Positions 26,470 through 35,543 of a stretch of 64,000 nucleotides of DNA are shown here, piece after piece. A program made the translations under genes and the position numbers. Under the pieces are notes generated by a model that saw only the letters and a program-made list of their open reading frames with translations, had not been told where the DNA came from and did not search any database. The DNA lies in contig UQYL01000001.1 of NCBI GenBank assembly GCA_900545365.1, positions 1 through 64,000 of the forward strand, read 5' to 3'. Positions within the stretch are counted from its first letter, which is position 1. Every line of letters starts with the position of its first letter. The DNA comes from an uncultured Dialister sp. GTDB lineage: Bacteria; Bacillota; Negativicutes; Veillonellales; Dialisteraceae.

Positions 26470-27502
26470 ATTGCTGGAAGGATTTCCTTGCCAGACATCA
26501 GCCGGTGAAGAAGGCTGGCTGATGCAGGTAAAGCTGGAACTTCATAGGAATATCCGAAGCATGCGGTTTCCCTCAGCCTGCGGTCAGCAGGAAAAGAGGC
26601 GGGCCTCGCAGGTAGTTAAAAACGCGATGGACCAGAGGAACTCGTCGGAAACGGACAAGATGGACTGTCTGGGGCTGGCAGGGCTCTCTGAGAACGAAAG
26701 GGAGCTTCTCGCGGACAAGGGCTGGCTGCCTGCCGGAGAAAGCCTGCAGACCGGATACCTGTGGACGAATCAGCATGCGGACACAGGGGCGTTTGTCGGC
26801 GGAAGAGATCACCTCTGCCTGGAATTCCTGCAGAACCATTCCGACACGGACGCGCTGTGGAGAAAGGCGTCTTTCCTGGACAGCCAGCTGGGGTCATTCA
26901 TAGACTATGCTTTTGATAAGGAATTTGGCTATCTGACCGCATCTCCGGCGCTTGCCGGAACCGGGATGAAGCTGTCAGCGCTGCTGTATCTGCCGGGACT
27001 GGCGGAACGGCAATTCCTGTCTGAACTGAGAGATGCTGCGGCAAGGGGCGGCTTTTCACTGCGGCGAGCCGGGGAAAGTGACAGCGCGGCGCCGTATTTC
27101 CGCCTGGAGAATACCGTGACGCTCGGCGTTTCGGAAGCGGCGCTGGCCGAGAGGATGACCGGGCTTCTGAAGGATATCGGCAAGGCGGAAAACCGGGCGC
27201 GGGATCTGCTCCTGCACGAGCAGGAAATGCTTATGAAGGACAGGATCTGGCGGGCGCTCGGCGTTCTGAAATATGCCCGCCTCATCGGTAAGGAAGAGAC
27301 AGAGCGCTGCGCCGGCCTGGTTCAGCTTGGCATGGAAATCAATATGTTTCCCAAGAAAGAAAATTTGTTCCGGAATCTGCTCGGTACGGCATCCCCGGCA
27401 TTTGTCCGTGAAAAGACGCATAACGAGAATCTTGATGAAGAAGGTGTGCGGCTGTGGCGGGCAGTATTGCTGCGGGAGCTGGTGAATGCGGCCGGACTGT
27501 AA
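26456..27502 (+). CDS. mcsB: McsB-like phosphagen-kinase-fold protein, probable pseudokinase
   Basis: 348 residues, colinear with McsB along its whole length (for instance IDYAFDKEFGYLTASP against VDYAFNEQRGYLTSCP of Bacillus). However the nucleotide and substrate residues are altered: the SSRIRLARN segment is QVKLELHRN (near residue 24), the catalytic NEEDH loop is GGRDH (near 115), CPTNVGTGLRAS is SPALAGTGMKLS (near 163), and the RGIYGEGS loop is RRAGESDS (near 205). The frame is intact, so this is not a decayed gene. Loss of the phosphate-clamping arginines and catalytic glutamate argues against arginine kinase activity; a structural or adaptor role is inferred. Position between mcsA and clpC secures orthology. 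Confidence 0.85.
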   Translation: MTVSELLEGFPCQTSAGEEGWLMQVKLELHRNIRSMRFPSACGQQEKRRASQVVKNAMDQRNSSETDKMDCLGLAGLSENERELLADKGWLPAGESLQTGYLWTNQHADTGAFVGGRDHLCLEFLQNHSDTDALWRKASFLDSQLGSFIDYAFDKEFGYLTASPALAGTGMKLSALLYLPGLAERQFLSELRDAAARGGFSLRRAGESDSAAPYFRLENTVTLGVSEAALAERMTGLLKDIGKAENRARDLLLHEQEMLMKDRIWRALGVLKYARLIGKEETERCAGLVQLGMEINMFPKKENLFRNLLGTASPAFVREKTHNENLDEEGVRLWRAVLLRELVNAAGL

Positions 27503-27545
27503 AAGGAAAAATGAATTTTGTGTTCCCTGAAGGAGGGGTGTTATT

Positions 27546-29963
27546 ATGGAAAATCGATATACGGACGGCGTGAAAAACGCCTGGAAATTTGCCGCGGAAG
27601 AAGCGGTGAAATTTGGAAGTGAGTATGTGGGAACAGAGCATTTGCTGCTCGGTATCGCCCATGAAAAGGATACGGCCGGAGGCAGGATCCTGAATTCGCT
27701 CGGCGTTACGGTGGAAACCGCGGAGCCGCTTCTGCAGCAGGGGTATGGAGGAAGCTTTTTCGGACGGCAGGAAGTCTATATTGCGCCCCGCACCAAACGG
27801 GTCATGGAAATGGCTGTGGAAGAAGCGAATGAGCTGGGAAATCACTATGTCGGCACAGAACATGTGCTTCTGGCTCTGATCCGCGAAGGCGGCGGAATGG
27901 CGGTGCGCATCCTGCAGCATCTCGGCGTGACGCAGGAAAATCTGCAGAAAGCTTTTGAAAGCGTTTTGTCAGAAGAAAAAGGGAAAGACGGGAAAGCGGC
28001 CGGACTCGGTGATCTGGCGGATTTTGCGGTGGATTTGAATGAACGGGCAAAACAGGGAAAAATCGATCCGGTGATCGGCCGCAAAGAAGAAATCAGCCGC
28101 GTGATACAGATCCTGTCGAGGCGGAGTAAAAACAATCCGGTCCTCATCGGCGAGCCGGGTGTCGGCAAAACAGCCATTGCAGAAGGGCTGGCGCAGCGTA
28201 TCGTGGATAACGATGTGCCGGAGATTCTGAAAAACTGTCATGTCATTTCATTGAATATGTCGTCTGTTGTCGCCGGTACGCAGTATCGGGGGCAGTTTGA
28301 GGAACGGCTGAAAAAAGTGATCGATGAAGTGAAGAAACATCAGGACTGGATCCTCTTTGTCGACGAGATTCATACCCTGGTAGGCGCTGGCGCGACGGAA
28401 GGCTCCATGGACGCCGCAAACATCATGAAACCGGCGCTGGCGAGAGGCGAACTGCGCTGCATCGGAGCAACGACGCTGAAAGAATATAAGAAATACATCG
28501 AAAAAGACGCGGCTCTCGAAAGACGGTTCCAGCCGGTCAAAGTCGGAGAACCGACCGTCGAAGAGACGATCGAGATCCTGAACGGCCTGCGCGACCGGTA
28601 TGAAGCATTCCATAAAGCGAAGATCACCGATGAGGCGATCCGTCTCGCGGCGGAATTGTCAGACCGGTATATCACGGACCGGTTCCTGCCGGACAAAGCG
28701 ATTGACGTAGTTGATGAAGCAGCGGCGAAGGTGCGGATGGAGGCATCGTCCACACCGGAAGGGCTTCGCAAGAAAGAAGAAGAACTGGCGAATGTGCTGA
28801 AAGAAAAAGAGGCGGCTGTTTCGAGCCAGGATTTTGAAAAAGCGGCGATCTACCGGGATCAGGCGAAAAAACTGACAGAAGAAGTCGACGGACTGAAAAA
28901 GAACTGGAAAGGCGCCGATCAGGAACATCTGACTGTGACCGCGGAAGATGTTGCGGAAGTGGTCAGCAAGTGGACCGGAGTCCCCGTGCAAAACCTCAAA
29001 AAGAGTGATTCTGAACGGCTGCTCCATCTGGAAGAAGAGCTGCACAAGAGAGTGATCGGACAGGAAGAAGCCGTCCACGCAGTGGCCAAAGCGATCCGCC
29101 GTGCCCGCGCGGGCATGAAAGATCCGAGACGGCCTATCGGGTCGTTCCTGTTCCTGGGTTCGACCGGCGTCGGCAAAACGGAGCTGGCTAAAGCCCTTGC
29201 GGAATGCCTCTTTGGCAGCGATAAATCACTGATCCGCTTCGATATGTCGGAATATATGGAAAAGCATGAAGTATCCCGCCTGGTCGGAGCGCCTCCTGGA
29301 TATGTAGGGTACGAAGAAGGCGGTCAGCTGACAGATCAGGTCCGCCGGAATCCGTATAGTGTGATCCTTTTTGATGAAGTGGAAAAAGCACACGCTGATT
29401 TCTTCAATATCCTTCTTCAGGTGCTGGATGACGGCCGCCTGACTGATGGGCAGGGGCGTACGGTAGATTTCACGAACTGCGTCATCATCATGACGAGCAA
29501 CCTTGGCTCCATGCATCTGAAAGATCAGATGAAGCAGCTTGGGTTTAAGACGGATGAAGGCAAAGAAAAGACGGAAGAAGATTTTGAACATACCAAAGAA
29601 GTGATTTTGTCTGATGTGAAACGGGCTTTCCGTCCGGAATTTATCAACCGGATCGACGAGATCATCGTTTTCCGTCCGCTGTCGGAAGAGAATCTGAAGA
29701 GCATTGTCAAACTTCTCCTGAAGAAAGTACAGGAGAAACTGGATCAGTTCCACCTGATGCTGGATGTTTCTGAAAAAGCGGAAGCGCATCTGATCAGAAA
29801 CGGTTCCGATTTCGAATACGGCGCCCGTCCGCTGAAGAGGACGATTCAGAAGGAAATCGAAGATCCGCTGGCGGAACTGATTCTTCAGGGAGCGTTCAAA
29901 GATAAGAAGACGGTGCATGTGGATGAAAAGGATGAGAAAGAGTTGACATTCCACGCGGAATAA
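27546..29963 (+). CDS. clpC: ATP-dependent protease ATPase subunit ClpC
   Basis: Hsp100 unfoldase that feeds substrates to ClpP. 805 residues. Two N-terminal Clp repeats (residues 1-140) each keep YVGTEH, whose glutamates bind phospho-arginine in Bacillus ClpC; first AAA+ module with GEPGVGKTA near 203; a middle UVR-containing coiled coil near 415-450 for adaptor binding; second AAA+ module with GSTGVGKTE near 538; and an LGF tripeptide near 660 in the ClpP-docking loop position. Ribosome binding site GGAGGGG. Last gene of the stress operon. Confidence 0.96.
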   Translation: MENRYTDGVKNAWKFAAEEAVKFGSEYVGTEHLLLGIAHEKDTAGGRILNSLGVTVETAEPLLQQGYGGSFFGRQEVYIAPRTKRVMEMAVEEANELGNHYVGTEHVLLALIREGGGMAVRILQHLGVTQENLQKAFESVLSEEKGKDGKAAGLGDLADFAVDLNERAKQGKIDPVIGRKEEISRVIQILSRRSKNNPVLIGEPGVGKTAIAEGLAQRIVDNDVPEILKNCHVISLNMSSVVAGTQYRGQFEERLKKVIDEVKKHQDWILFVDEIHTLVGAGATEGSMDAANIMKPALARGELRCIGATTLKEYKKYIEKDAALERRFQPVKVGEPTVEETIEILNGLRDRYEAFHKAKITDEAIRLAAELSDRYITDRFLPDKAIDVVDEAAAKVRMEASSTPEGLRKKEEELANVLKEKEAAVSSQDFEKAAIYRDQAKKLTEEVDGLKKNWKGADQEHLTVTAEDVAEVVSKWTGVPVQNLKKSDSERLLHLEEELHKRVIGQEEAVHAVAKAIRRARAGMKDPRRPIGSFLFLGSTGVGKTELAKALAECLFGSDKSLIRFDMSEYMEKHEVSRLVGAPPGYVGYEEGGQLTDQVRRNPYSVILFDEVEKAHADFFNILLQVLDDGRLTDGQGRTVDFTNCVIIMTSNLGSMHLKDQMKQLGFKTDEGKEKTEEDFEHTKEVILSDVKRAFRPEFINRIDEIIVFRPLSEENLKSIVKLLLKKVQEKLDQFHLMLDVSEKAEAHLIRNGSDFEYGARPLKRTIQKEIEDPLAELILQGAFKDKKTVHVDEKDEKELTFHAE

Positions 29964-29971
29964 TTGCGAAA

Positions 29972-30008
29972 AACAGGAGCAGAGGGATTCCCTGCTCCTG
30001 TTTTTTAT
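29972..30008 (+). terminator. Terminator after clpC
   Basis: AACAGGAGCAG pairs with CTGCTCCTGTT around a short loop, followed by six T. Confidence 0.92.
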
Positions 30009-30048
30009 TATAAATAAGCAGAGGAAGTGATTTTTTCGGGATGCTACG

Positions 30049-30057
30049 TGGTATAAT
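30049..30057 (+). promoter_or_regulatory. Extended -10 promoter of htrA
   Basis: TGGTATAAT, a perfect extended -10, 48 bases before the htrA start. No convincing -35. Confidence 0.6.
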
Positions 30058-30105
30058 AAGAAAAATTTTTCATACTGCGATAAAGAAAGTAAATGAGGAC
30101 TCAAC

Positions 30106-31287
30106 ATGGACAGAGAAGATTTGGACAGACAGCTGAAAGAACAGGGCGGAAAAGAAAATCCCGGACGAAAGGGGAGCTCCCGTACGAAAAAAATGCTGCT
30201 GGCGGCAGCGGTGTGCCTGATTCTTATCGGCGGAGCCGGGGGATATATCATGCATGATCTGCCTTTCATGCGCGGAGGGGCAGCGGAGAAGAATTACACC
30301 ATGCCGCAGAGCGGGGAAAATCAATCATTTGAGCTTCCGGCTGTGCGGAATACGGCGGTCGTGGAGGCCGTTAAGCGCGTCGGGCCGGCGGTCGTCGGCA
30401 TTACGACGCAGATCTATGATAGGGACATTTTCAACAGGAGGATTGAAGTCGGGCAGAGCGTGGGCTCCGGCGTGATTTTTGATGCCAAAGGGTACATTGT
30501 CACAAATAACCATGTCGTCGGGAATAGCGAAAAGGTCAATGTGTCTTTGTCCAGCGGGAATACGGTTCAGGGAACGGTGGTCGGAACGGATGCGGCCACA
30601 GATCTGGCGGTGGTCAAAATTGACGCCGACGATTCACTTCCTGTAGCGGAATTCGGCGACTCAGATCAGCTGCAGGTCGGCGAGACGGCGATCGCGATCG
30701 GGAATCCGCTGGGGCTGGAATTTCAGGGGACTGTAACGGTTGGTGTCATCAGCGCGCTGAATCGTACGCTTGACGATATGGATCTCCGTTTCCGCCTCAT
30801 TCAGACGGACGCGGCCATTAATCCCGGGAATTCCGGCGGCGCGCTGGTGACGGCAGATGGGAAAGTCATCGGAATCAACAGCGCCAAGATCGCTAAAGAA
30901 GGTGTGGAAGGTATGGGATTCGCCATTCCTGTCAACCAGGCGAGGACGATCATCGAAGAGCTGATCCGCAGCGGTCATGTAACGCGGGCATATCTCGGGC
31001 TGTACGGGGCGGACAAGGATATTGCCGCCAGATACGGCTACCGTTGGGATGATTCTGTCAAAGGCGTGCTTGTCATGCGGATCGCGGAAAACAGCCCGCT
31101 GTCTTTGTCGGATATCCGCCCGGGAGACTATATCACTGCGGTCGGCGGAAAACCGATCAATTCCGTCCGGGATATCCGGGACGCGCTGGAAGGATATAAA
31201 CCGGGCGATGTGGTCACGGTTTCCTATGTGCACGGCGGACGGGAGCGTACGGCGGATATCCTGCTGAGCGAGGCGGCGCAGGACTGA
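30106..31287 (+). CDS. htrA: HtrA/DegP-family serine protease with PDZ domain
   Basis: Envelope protein-quality-control protease. 393 residues. A cytoplasmic tail precedes one transmembrane anchor (about residues 26-46), then a trypsin-like domain with catalytic His in TNNHVV (near 136), Asp in ATDLAVV (near 166) and Ser in NPGNSGGAL (near 243), and one C-terminal PDZ domain (about 290-385, with IRPGDYITAVGGKPI). Single PDZ and membrane anchor match DegS/Firmicute HtrA architecture. Its final base overlaps the first of rlmH. Confidence 0.94.
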   Translation: MDREDLDRQLKEQGGKENPGRKGSSRTKKMLLAAAVCLILIGGAGGYIMHDLPFMRGGAAEKNYTMPQSGENQSFELPAVRNTAVVEAVKRVGPAVVGITTQIYDRDIFNRRIEVGQSVGSGVIFDAKGYIVTNNHVVGNSEKVNVSLSSGNTVQGTVVGTDAATDLAVVKIDADDSLPVAEFGDSDQLQVGETAIAIGNPLGLEFQGTVTVGVISALNRTLDDMDLRFRLIQTDAAINPGNSGGALVTADGKVIGINSAKIAKEGVEGMGFAIPVNQARTIIEELIRSGHVTRAYLGLYGADKDIAARYGYRWDDSVKGVLVMRIAENSPLSLSDIRPGDYITAVGGKPINSVRDIRDALEGYKPGDVVTVSYVHGGRERTADILLSEAAQD

Positions 31288-31766
31288 TGAAGATCACCAT
31301 AGCGGGAATCGGAAAGATCAAAGAGAACTGGATGCGGGACGGGATCCGTGAATATGTGACCCGTCTTGCGCCCATTGCAAAGGTTCAGATCTGCGAACAG
31401 GATGAAGAGAAAATGCCGGTCAATCCGTCGGAAGCGATCAAAGAAAAGGTCATGGAAAAGGAAGGCGAAAAAATTCTGCGGTATATCCAGCCGGATGATT
31501 TTGTGATCCTCTTGGATACGGCAGGGAAAGAATTGTCGTCTCCGGATCTGTCAAAACTGTTGGAGAAACAGATGGTTCTCGGGAAAAGCAGTTTTACCTT
31601 TCTGATCGGCGGGCCGTTTGGAAATGGGAACAATCTGAAGGACCGGGCGGACTTCCGGCTGTGCATCAGCCGCATGACATTTACGCACCAGATGGCGCGT
31701 CTGATCTTGGCGGAGCAGATCTACCGGGCCATGAAGATCATGAGGAATGAACCTTATCATTTGTGA
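31287..31766 (+). CDS. rlmH: 23S rRNA (pseudouridine-1915-N3)-methyltransferase RlmH
   Basis: SPOUT-class methyltransferase acting on helix 69 of 23S rRNA. 159 residues, normal length. MKITIAGIGKIKE start, the SAM-binding FLIGGPFGNG near residue 108 and the trefoil-knot end FTHQMARLILAEQIYRA. The htrA-rlmH pairing is frequent in Firmicutes; here the start codon shares a base with the htrA stop. Confidence 0.96.
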   Translation: MKITIAGIGKIKENWMRDGIREYVTRLAPIAKVQICEQDEEKMPVNPSEAIKEKVMEKEGEKILRYIQPDDFVILLDTAGKELSSPDLSKLLEKQMVLGKSSFTFLIGGPFGNGNNLKDRADFRLCISRMTFTHQMARLILAEQIYRAMKIMRNEPYHL

Positions 31767-31768
31767 AA

Positions 31769-31798
31769 GAGAGCAGAGCGTTTCCCTGCTCTTTTTTT
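31769..31798 (+). terminator. Terminator after rlmH
   Basis: AGAGCAG / CTGCTCT stem with a nine-base loop followed by seven T. Confidence 0.88.
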
Positions 31799-31864
31799 GT
31801 GCCTGTTATTGAGATGTACTTTATAATAGACGAAGAATGTAAACTGTTTTTTTATGAGAAGGCA

Positions 31865-33811
31865 ATGAAAACGACTATCTTACGGATTGCGGGGGCTGCC
31901 GTGCTGCTTCTGGGCATGCCGGTTTCAGCCGCTGCGGAAGAGAATCAGGCGTACACGCTGGCGCCGGTCGTCGTGACGGCGACAAGGACAGAAAATCCTG
32001 TTTCCAGGATACCGGCGGCGGTACAGGTGATCACTGAAGAGGATATAAAAGCCGTCGGCGCGGACAGCCTCAGACAGGCGTTGACAGCGTATACCAATAT
32101 TTTGCAGGGATATAAGAAACGCGGCGGCGGGCATGATGTCATCATCCGCGGGATGAATACGGATCAGTCGCTGATTCTGATCAACGGGCAGAGGGTGGCC
32201 AATGAATCTTCCGCGTCGGGGCTGGGCAATGCGATGGCGCTGGAGCGGATCAATCCGTCATCGGTAGAACGGATCGAGATCATGCGCGGCCCGGCGGGCG
32301 CTTTGTACGGTTCGTCTGCCATGGGCGGCGTGATCAACATCATCACGAAGACCGGCGGTGAGCCGTCAGCTTCTGTGGGCGCGGAATTTGATTCAGACAG
32401 AAATCAGAACTGGTGGCATGCGGACACGGGGGAGATCGGGCGATTCTCTGCCGCTTTTGACATGCGGTTCATAAAATTCAGAAATGATCAGATCCCTTCG
32501 GATCTCTATTCCGACACGAAGGATTCATCGCAGACGTACCAGGCGCTTCTGACGTATCGGCTCAATGACAGAAACCGGCTGCGGCTGAATGCCGGTTATT
32601 TCAGCGAGCATGCCGATGATCGGATGGATGGCGGTGATTTCAATCGGAGAGACTACCGGCAGCAGTCATGGGGCCTGACATGGGAGGGCGAGGATGCGAA
32701 GAATGATTGGGAGATCCAGACCTATGGCAGCGCATTCCGCTGGTCCAGCCGGAGCACTTCCGCGAGCGGTTACGATTTTAACCGGGATAAAAACACGTTA
32801 TTCGTCCTGTCCGGGCGGAACAGCCTACGGGCGGGCCGTCATCACCGGCTGACTTTTGGCGGAAGCTATGAGCGGAACCATGTGCAGGGGACAGGGCTCG
32901 GCAGCGGCGGAGACAATCCGTATGATATCTTTGAAGAGAATATTCAAAAGACAGTTTCTGAAAAAACGCTGACAACAAGGGCCGGCTTTCTTCAGGATGA
33001 GATGGAATACGGGAAGTGGCTCGTCATTCCGGCTTTCCGTTATGAGCGGCAGAACAGGTACGGCGGGCATTTTTCGCCGAAACTCGGCGTGACTTACTGC
33101 GCGGGTGATCATTTTCGGGTGAAAGCCAATTATGGAGACGGTTTCAAAGCGCCCAATGCGGCGCAGCTTTTTTATGATTTGCGAATGGATACCGGCGGAT
33201 ACGGACGGCGGCACATTGTCGGAAATCCTGATCTCCGGCCGGAGCGTGCCAGAAGCTGGGATGTCGGTGTGGAAGCGGAATTTGGAAAGGGATACATGAC
33301 GCTGTCTTATTTTGACAACGATGTGAAGGATCTGATCCAGAGCACGCGGAGAGGCTATGACGCGCAGGGGTATGAGCTGTATCAATATGTCAATGTGGAG
33401 ACAGCCAAGATCCGGGGCATAGAGAATGTCATGGGATACCGGTTTGGAGACACGCTGGAAGGAAAGATTTCCTCGACATGGCTGGACGCGGAGAATACCG
33501 CTGCGCACACGCCGCTCGCGCAGCGTGCCCGCCTGACGCAGGTATGGCAGCTGATTTATGATGACCGGGAGGCGGTCGGTTGGCGCGCCGTCTTGTGGGA
33601 TCAGATGAATTATGGCTATATGACGGATCCGCTGTATCCCGGTGTCCCGGGAACCCGAAAGAGTTATAATCTTGTGAATTTTACCGTCACGAGAAAACTG
33701 GGCGGGAAAGGACGCATTTTCTGCGGGATCAATAATGTTTTTGATAAGATCGATGAAGCCTGCGACCTGGACGGGCGCTTCTGGAATATCGGATGGGAAC
33801 GGCAGTTTTGA
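31865..33811 (+). CDS. TonB-dependent outer-membrane receptor
   Basis: 648 residues. Starts at the ATG with AGAAGG upstream; signal peptide MKTTILRIAGAAVLLLGMPVSAAA. A TonB-box/plug entry APVVVTATRT follows, then the plug domain (VIIRGMNTDQSLILINGQRV, MRGPAGALYGSSAMGGVINIITK) and a beta-barrel ending in an aromatic (WERQF), the outer-membrane assembly signal. Resembles the BtuB/CirA/FepA branch (vitamin B12, catecholate siderophores, heme); the ligand cannot be told. It stands alone, with no tonB, exbB or ABC transporter nearby, and I find neither a cobalamin riboswitch nor a good Fur box in its short leader. A TATAAT at 31822-31827 may be its -10. Confidence 0.92.
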   Translation: MKTTILRIAGAAVLLLGMPVSAAAEENQAYTLAPVVVTATRTENPVSRIPAAVQVITEEDIKAVGADSLRQALTAYTNILQGYKKRGGGHDVIIRGMNTDQSLILINGQRVANESSASGLGNAMALERINPSSVERIEIMRGPAGALYGSSAMGGVINIITKTGGEPSASVGAEFDSDRNQNWWHADTGEIGRFSAAFDMRFIKFRNDQIPSDLYSDTKDSSQTYQALLTYRLNDRNRLRLNAGYFSEHADDRMDGGDFNRRDYRQQSWGLTWEGEDAKNDWEIQTYGSAFRWSSRSTSASGYDFNRDKNTLFVLSGRNSLRAGRHHRLTFGGSYERNHVQGTGLGSGGDNPYDIFEENIQKTVSEKTLTTRAGFLQDEMEYGKWLVIPAFRYERQNRYGGHFSPKLGVTYCAGDHFRVKANYGDGFKAPNAAQLFYDLRMDTGGYGRRHIVGNPDLRPERARSWDVGVEAEFGKGYMTLSYFDNDVKDLIQSTRRGYDAQGYELYQYVNVETAKIRGIENVMGYRFGDTLEGKISSTWLDAENTAAHTPLAQRARLTQVWQLIYDDREAVGWRAVLWDQMNYGYMTDPLYPGVPGTRKSYNLVNFTVTRKLGGKGRIFCGINNVFDKIDEACDLDGRFWNIGWERQF

Positions 33812-33842
33812 GTAAAAATTTTGCAATGCCCGGCGATGAGCA

Positions 33843-33872
33843 CTGACATCAGGGAGAAAAATCATGTAAAAT
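33843..33872 (+). promoter_or_regulatory. Probable promoter of the CBS-domain gene
   Basis: CTGACA (33843-33848), 18-base spacer, TAAAAT (33867-33872). Confidence 0.5.
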
Positions 33873-33915
33873 AGGAACATAAGAATAGAGATCTTATGAA
33901 GAAAGAAGGGATACC

Positions 33916-34443
33916 ATGGCAGAGAAAGAATACCGTGCAAAAGACTTTATGACGAAGTATGTGTTTTCTGTTCCGCCGAATATTACGATCCATGAGCTGA
34001 TCCGGCTTTTTGTTTCTCACAACGTCAGCGCCATTCCGGTCGTAGATACAGACAATACATTGCTGGGCATCGTATCGGAAGGCGATCTTCTGTATAAAAA
34101 AGTACGGCCCTATATTCCCCAGTATGTTGATATTCTCGGCGGGACGCTGTATTACTGCGGATACGGGCGGTATGAAAAATCGTTCCGCAAGCTTCTCGCG
34201 ACAGAAGCGTCGGAGATCATGACGAGAGAAGTCCGGTGCGTGACTCCGGAAACGGAAATGAGCGTGATCACCACGCTTATGGTGGATGAGCATCTGAAAT
34301 CGGTTCCCGTTGTTTCGGAATCGAATAAGCTGGTGGGGATCATTACCCGGCACGATATTCTGACGGTGCTGGCGCTGAATGAAAAAAGCGAACTGGAAGA
34401 AGCCGATGAGGAAGAAGCGCAGGGCAGTCAGGGGAAAGAATGA
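33916..34443 (+). CDS. CBS-domain protein
   Basis: 175 residues made of two CBS domains: the first from about residue 8 (AKDFMTKYVFSVPPN ... GIVSEGDLLYK) and the second from about 97 (ASEIMTREVRCVTPE ... GIITRHDIL), with an acidic tail rich in glutamate. Stand-alone CBS pairs bind adenosine nucleotides or NAD and often sense energy state; the partner here is unknown. The two domains are separated by an insert containing several tyrosines (residues 54-85). A terminator hairpin follows directly. Confidence 0.85.
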   Translation: MAEKEYRAKDFMTKYVFSVPPNITIHELIRLFVSHNVSAIPVVDTDNTLLGIVSEGDLLYKKVRPYIPQYVDILGGTLYYCGYGRYEKSFRKLLATEASEIMTREVRCVTPETEMSVITTLMVDEHLKSVPVVSESNKLVGIITRHDILTVLALNEKSELEEADEEEAQGSQGKE

Positions 34444-34454
34444 TCATAACAGGA

Positions 34455-34479
34455 GCGGGCGTCAGGCCCGCTTTTCTTT
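34455..34479 (+). terminator. Terminator after the CBS-domain gene
   Basis: GCGGGC-GTCAG-GCCCGC then TTTTCTTT. It sits between the CBS stop and the ATG at 34497, which supports that ATG rather than 34440 as the start of the next gene, although readthrough must occur or a promoter lie within if the next gene is to be expressed. Confidence 0.7.
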
Positions 34480-34496
34480 CAGGCAGGGATAATAAG

Positions 34497-35543
34497 ATGA
34501 AGCATTCGATCATTCCACTGTTTATTCCGCACTATGGCTGTCCGCATCAGTGTGTTTTCTGCAATCAGGTGCGGATCACAGGGCAGACGACGCCGGTAAC
34601 GGCGGAGGATGTGGAGCGGCAAATCGAACGGTACTTGTCATCAGCGCGGGACGAAAGATACTGGGAAGCGGCTTTTTACGGCGGTTCTTTCACAGCGCTT
34701 CCGCTTTCGGTTATGGAAGCGCTTCTCCGTCCGGCGGAAAAGGCGCTGCGGGCCGGAAAGATCCGCGGCATCCGGCTGTCCACGAGGCCCGATTGTATCA
34801 GCGATGCGGTTCTGCGCCTGCTGAAAGCCTCGGGCGTATCCATTGTGGAACTGGGCGCGCAGAGTCTGGATGATAAAATCCTTCAGCAGGCGGAGCGGGG
34901 CCATACGGCGGGGGACGTGGAGGCAGCTGTCCGGCTCCTGCGGGCTTACGGATTCGGCGTCGGCCTGCAGTTTATGGCAGGGCTTCCCGGAGAGACCGCA
35001 GCGTCTATTCGGAGCACAGCGCGGAGAGGCGCTGCGCTCCGGCCGGATTTTGTGCGGCTCTATCCGGCGCTGATCCTGCGGGGGACAAAATTATTCCGCC
35101 TATACCAAAAAGGGGAATATGCGCCGCTCTCTGTGCGGGAGGCGGTATATTGGTGTGCGTTTTTGAAAAACTGGTACGGAGCGCATCAGATCCCCGTGAT
35201 CCGGACAGGTCTTCAGGCGACGGAAGAGCTGGATACAGGCGATTCGCTGGCCGGCGGGCCGTATCATCCGGCGATGGGGGAGCTGACAGATCAGTACCTG
35301 GCCAGGCATTTCCTTTTCCGGGCGCTGAAACGGCTCCGGCCGTTCACGTCCTGCCGGATCTCCTTCCATCCACGGGATTTTTCCAAAATGACAGGCTATC
35401 GGAAAGAAACGAAAAGGCAGGCCGAGGCGGCTTTCGGCGGATGTGTGCGGTGGTCGGCGGAGCCGGCGCTTCATGAAGGCTGCGTCCGCATTGAGACCGA
35501 GAGAGACACGCTGGAAATTACAATTTATAAAACGGAAAAATAA
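34497..35543 (+). CDS. Radical SAM protein, Elp3-like without acetyltransferase domain
   Basis: 348 residues. Radical SAM motif CPHQCVFC near residues 14-21 (CxxxCxxC, as in the Elp3 and oxygen-independent coproporphyrinogen oxidase-like COG1243 group), then YGGSFTALP, STRPDCI, VELGAQSLDD and GLQFMAGLPGET. The C-terminal GNAT domain of true Elp3 is missing and replaced by a short unassigned tail. Related short proteins sit near rnc or smc in Clostridia; their substrate is unknown, with tRNA a guess. Start selected because of AGGGA at proper distance and the terminator just upstream. Confidence 0.8.
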   Translation: MKHSIIPLFIPHYGCPHQCVFCNQVRITGQTTPVTAEDVERQIERYLSSARDERYWEAAFYGGSFTALPLSVMEALLRPAEKALRAGKIRGIRLSTRPDCISDAVLRLLKASGVSIVELGAQSLDDKILQQAERGHTAGDVEAAVRLLRAYGFGVGLQFMAGLPGETAASIRSTARRGAALRPDFVRLYPALILRGTKLFRLYQKGEYAPLSVREAVYWCAFLKNWYGAHQIPVIRTGLQATEELDTGDSLAGGPYHPAMGELTDQYLARHFLFRALKRLRPFTSCRISFHPRDFSKMTGYRKETKRQAEAAFGGCVRWSAEPALHEGCVRIETERDTLEITIYKTEK

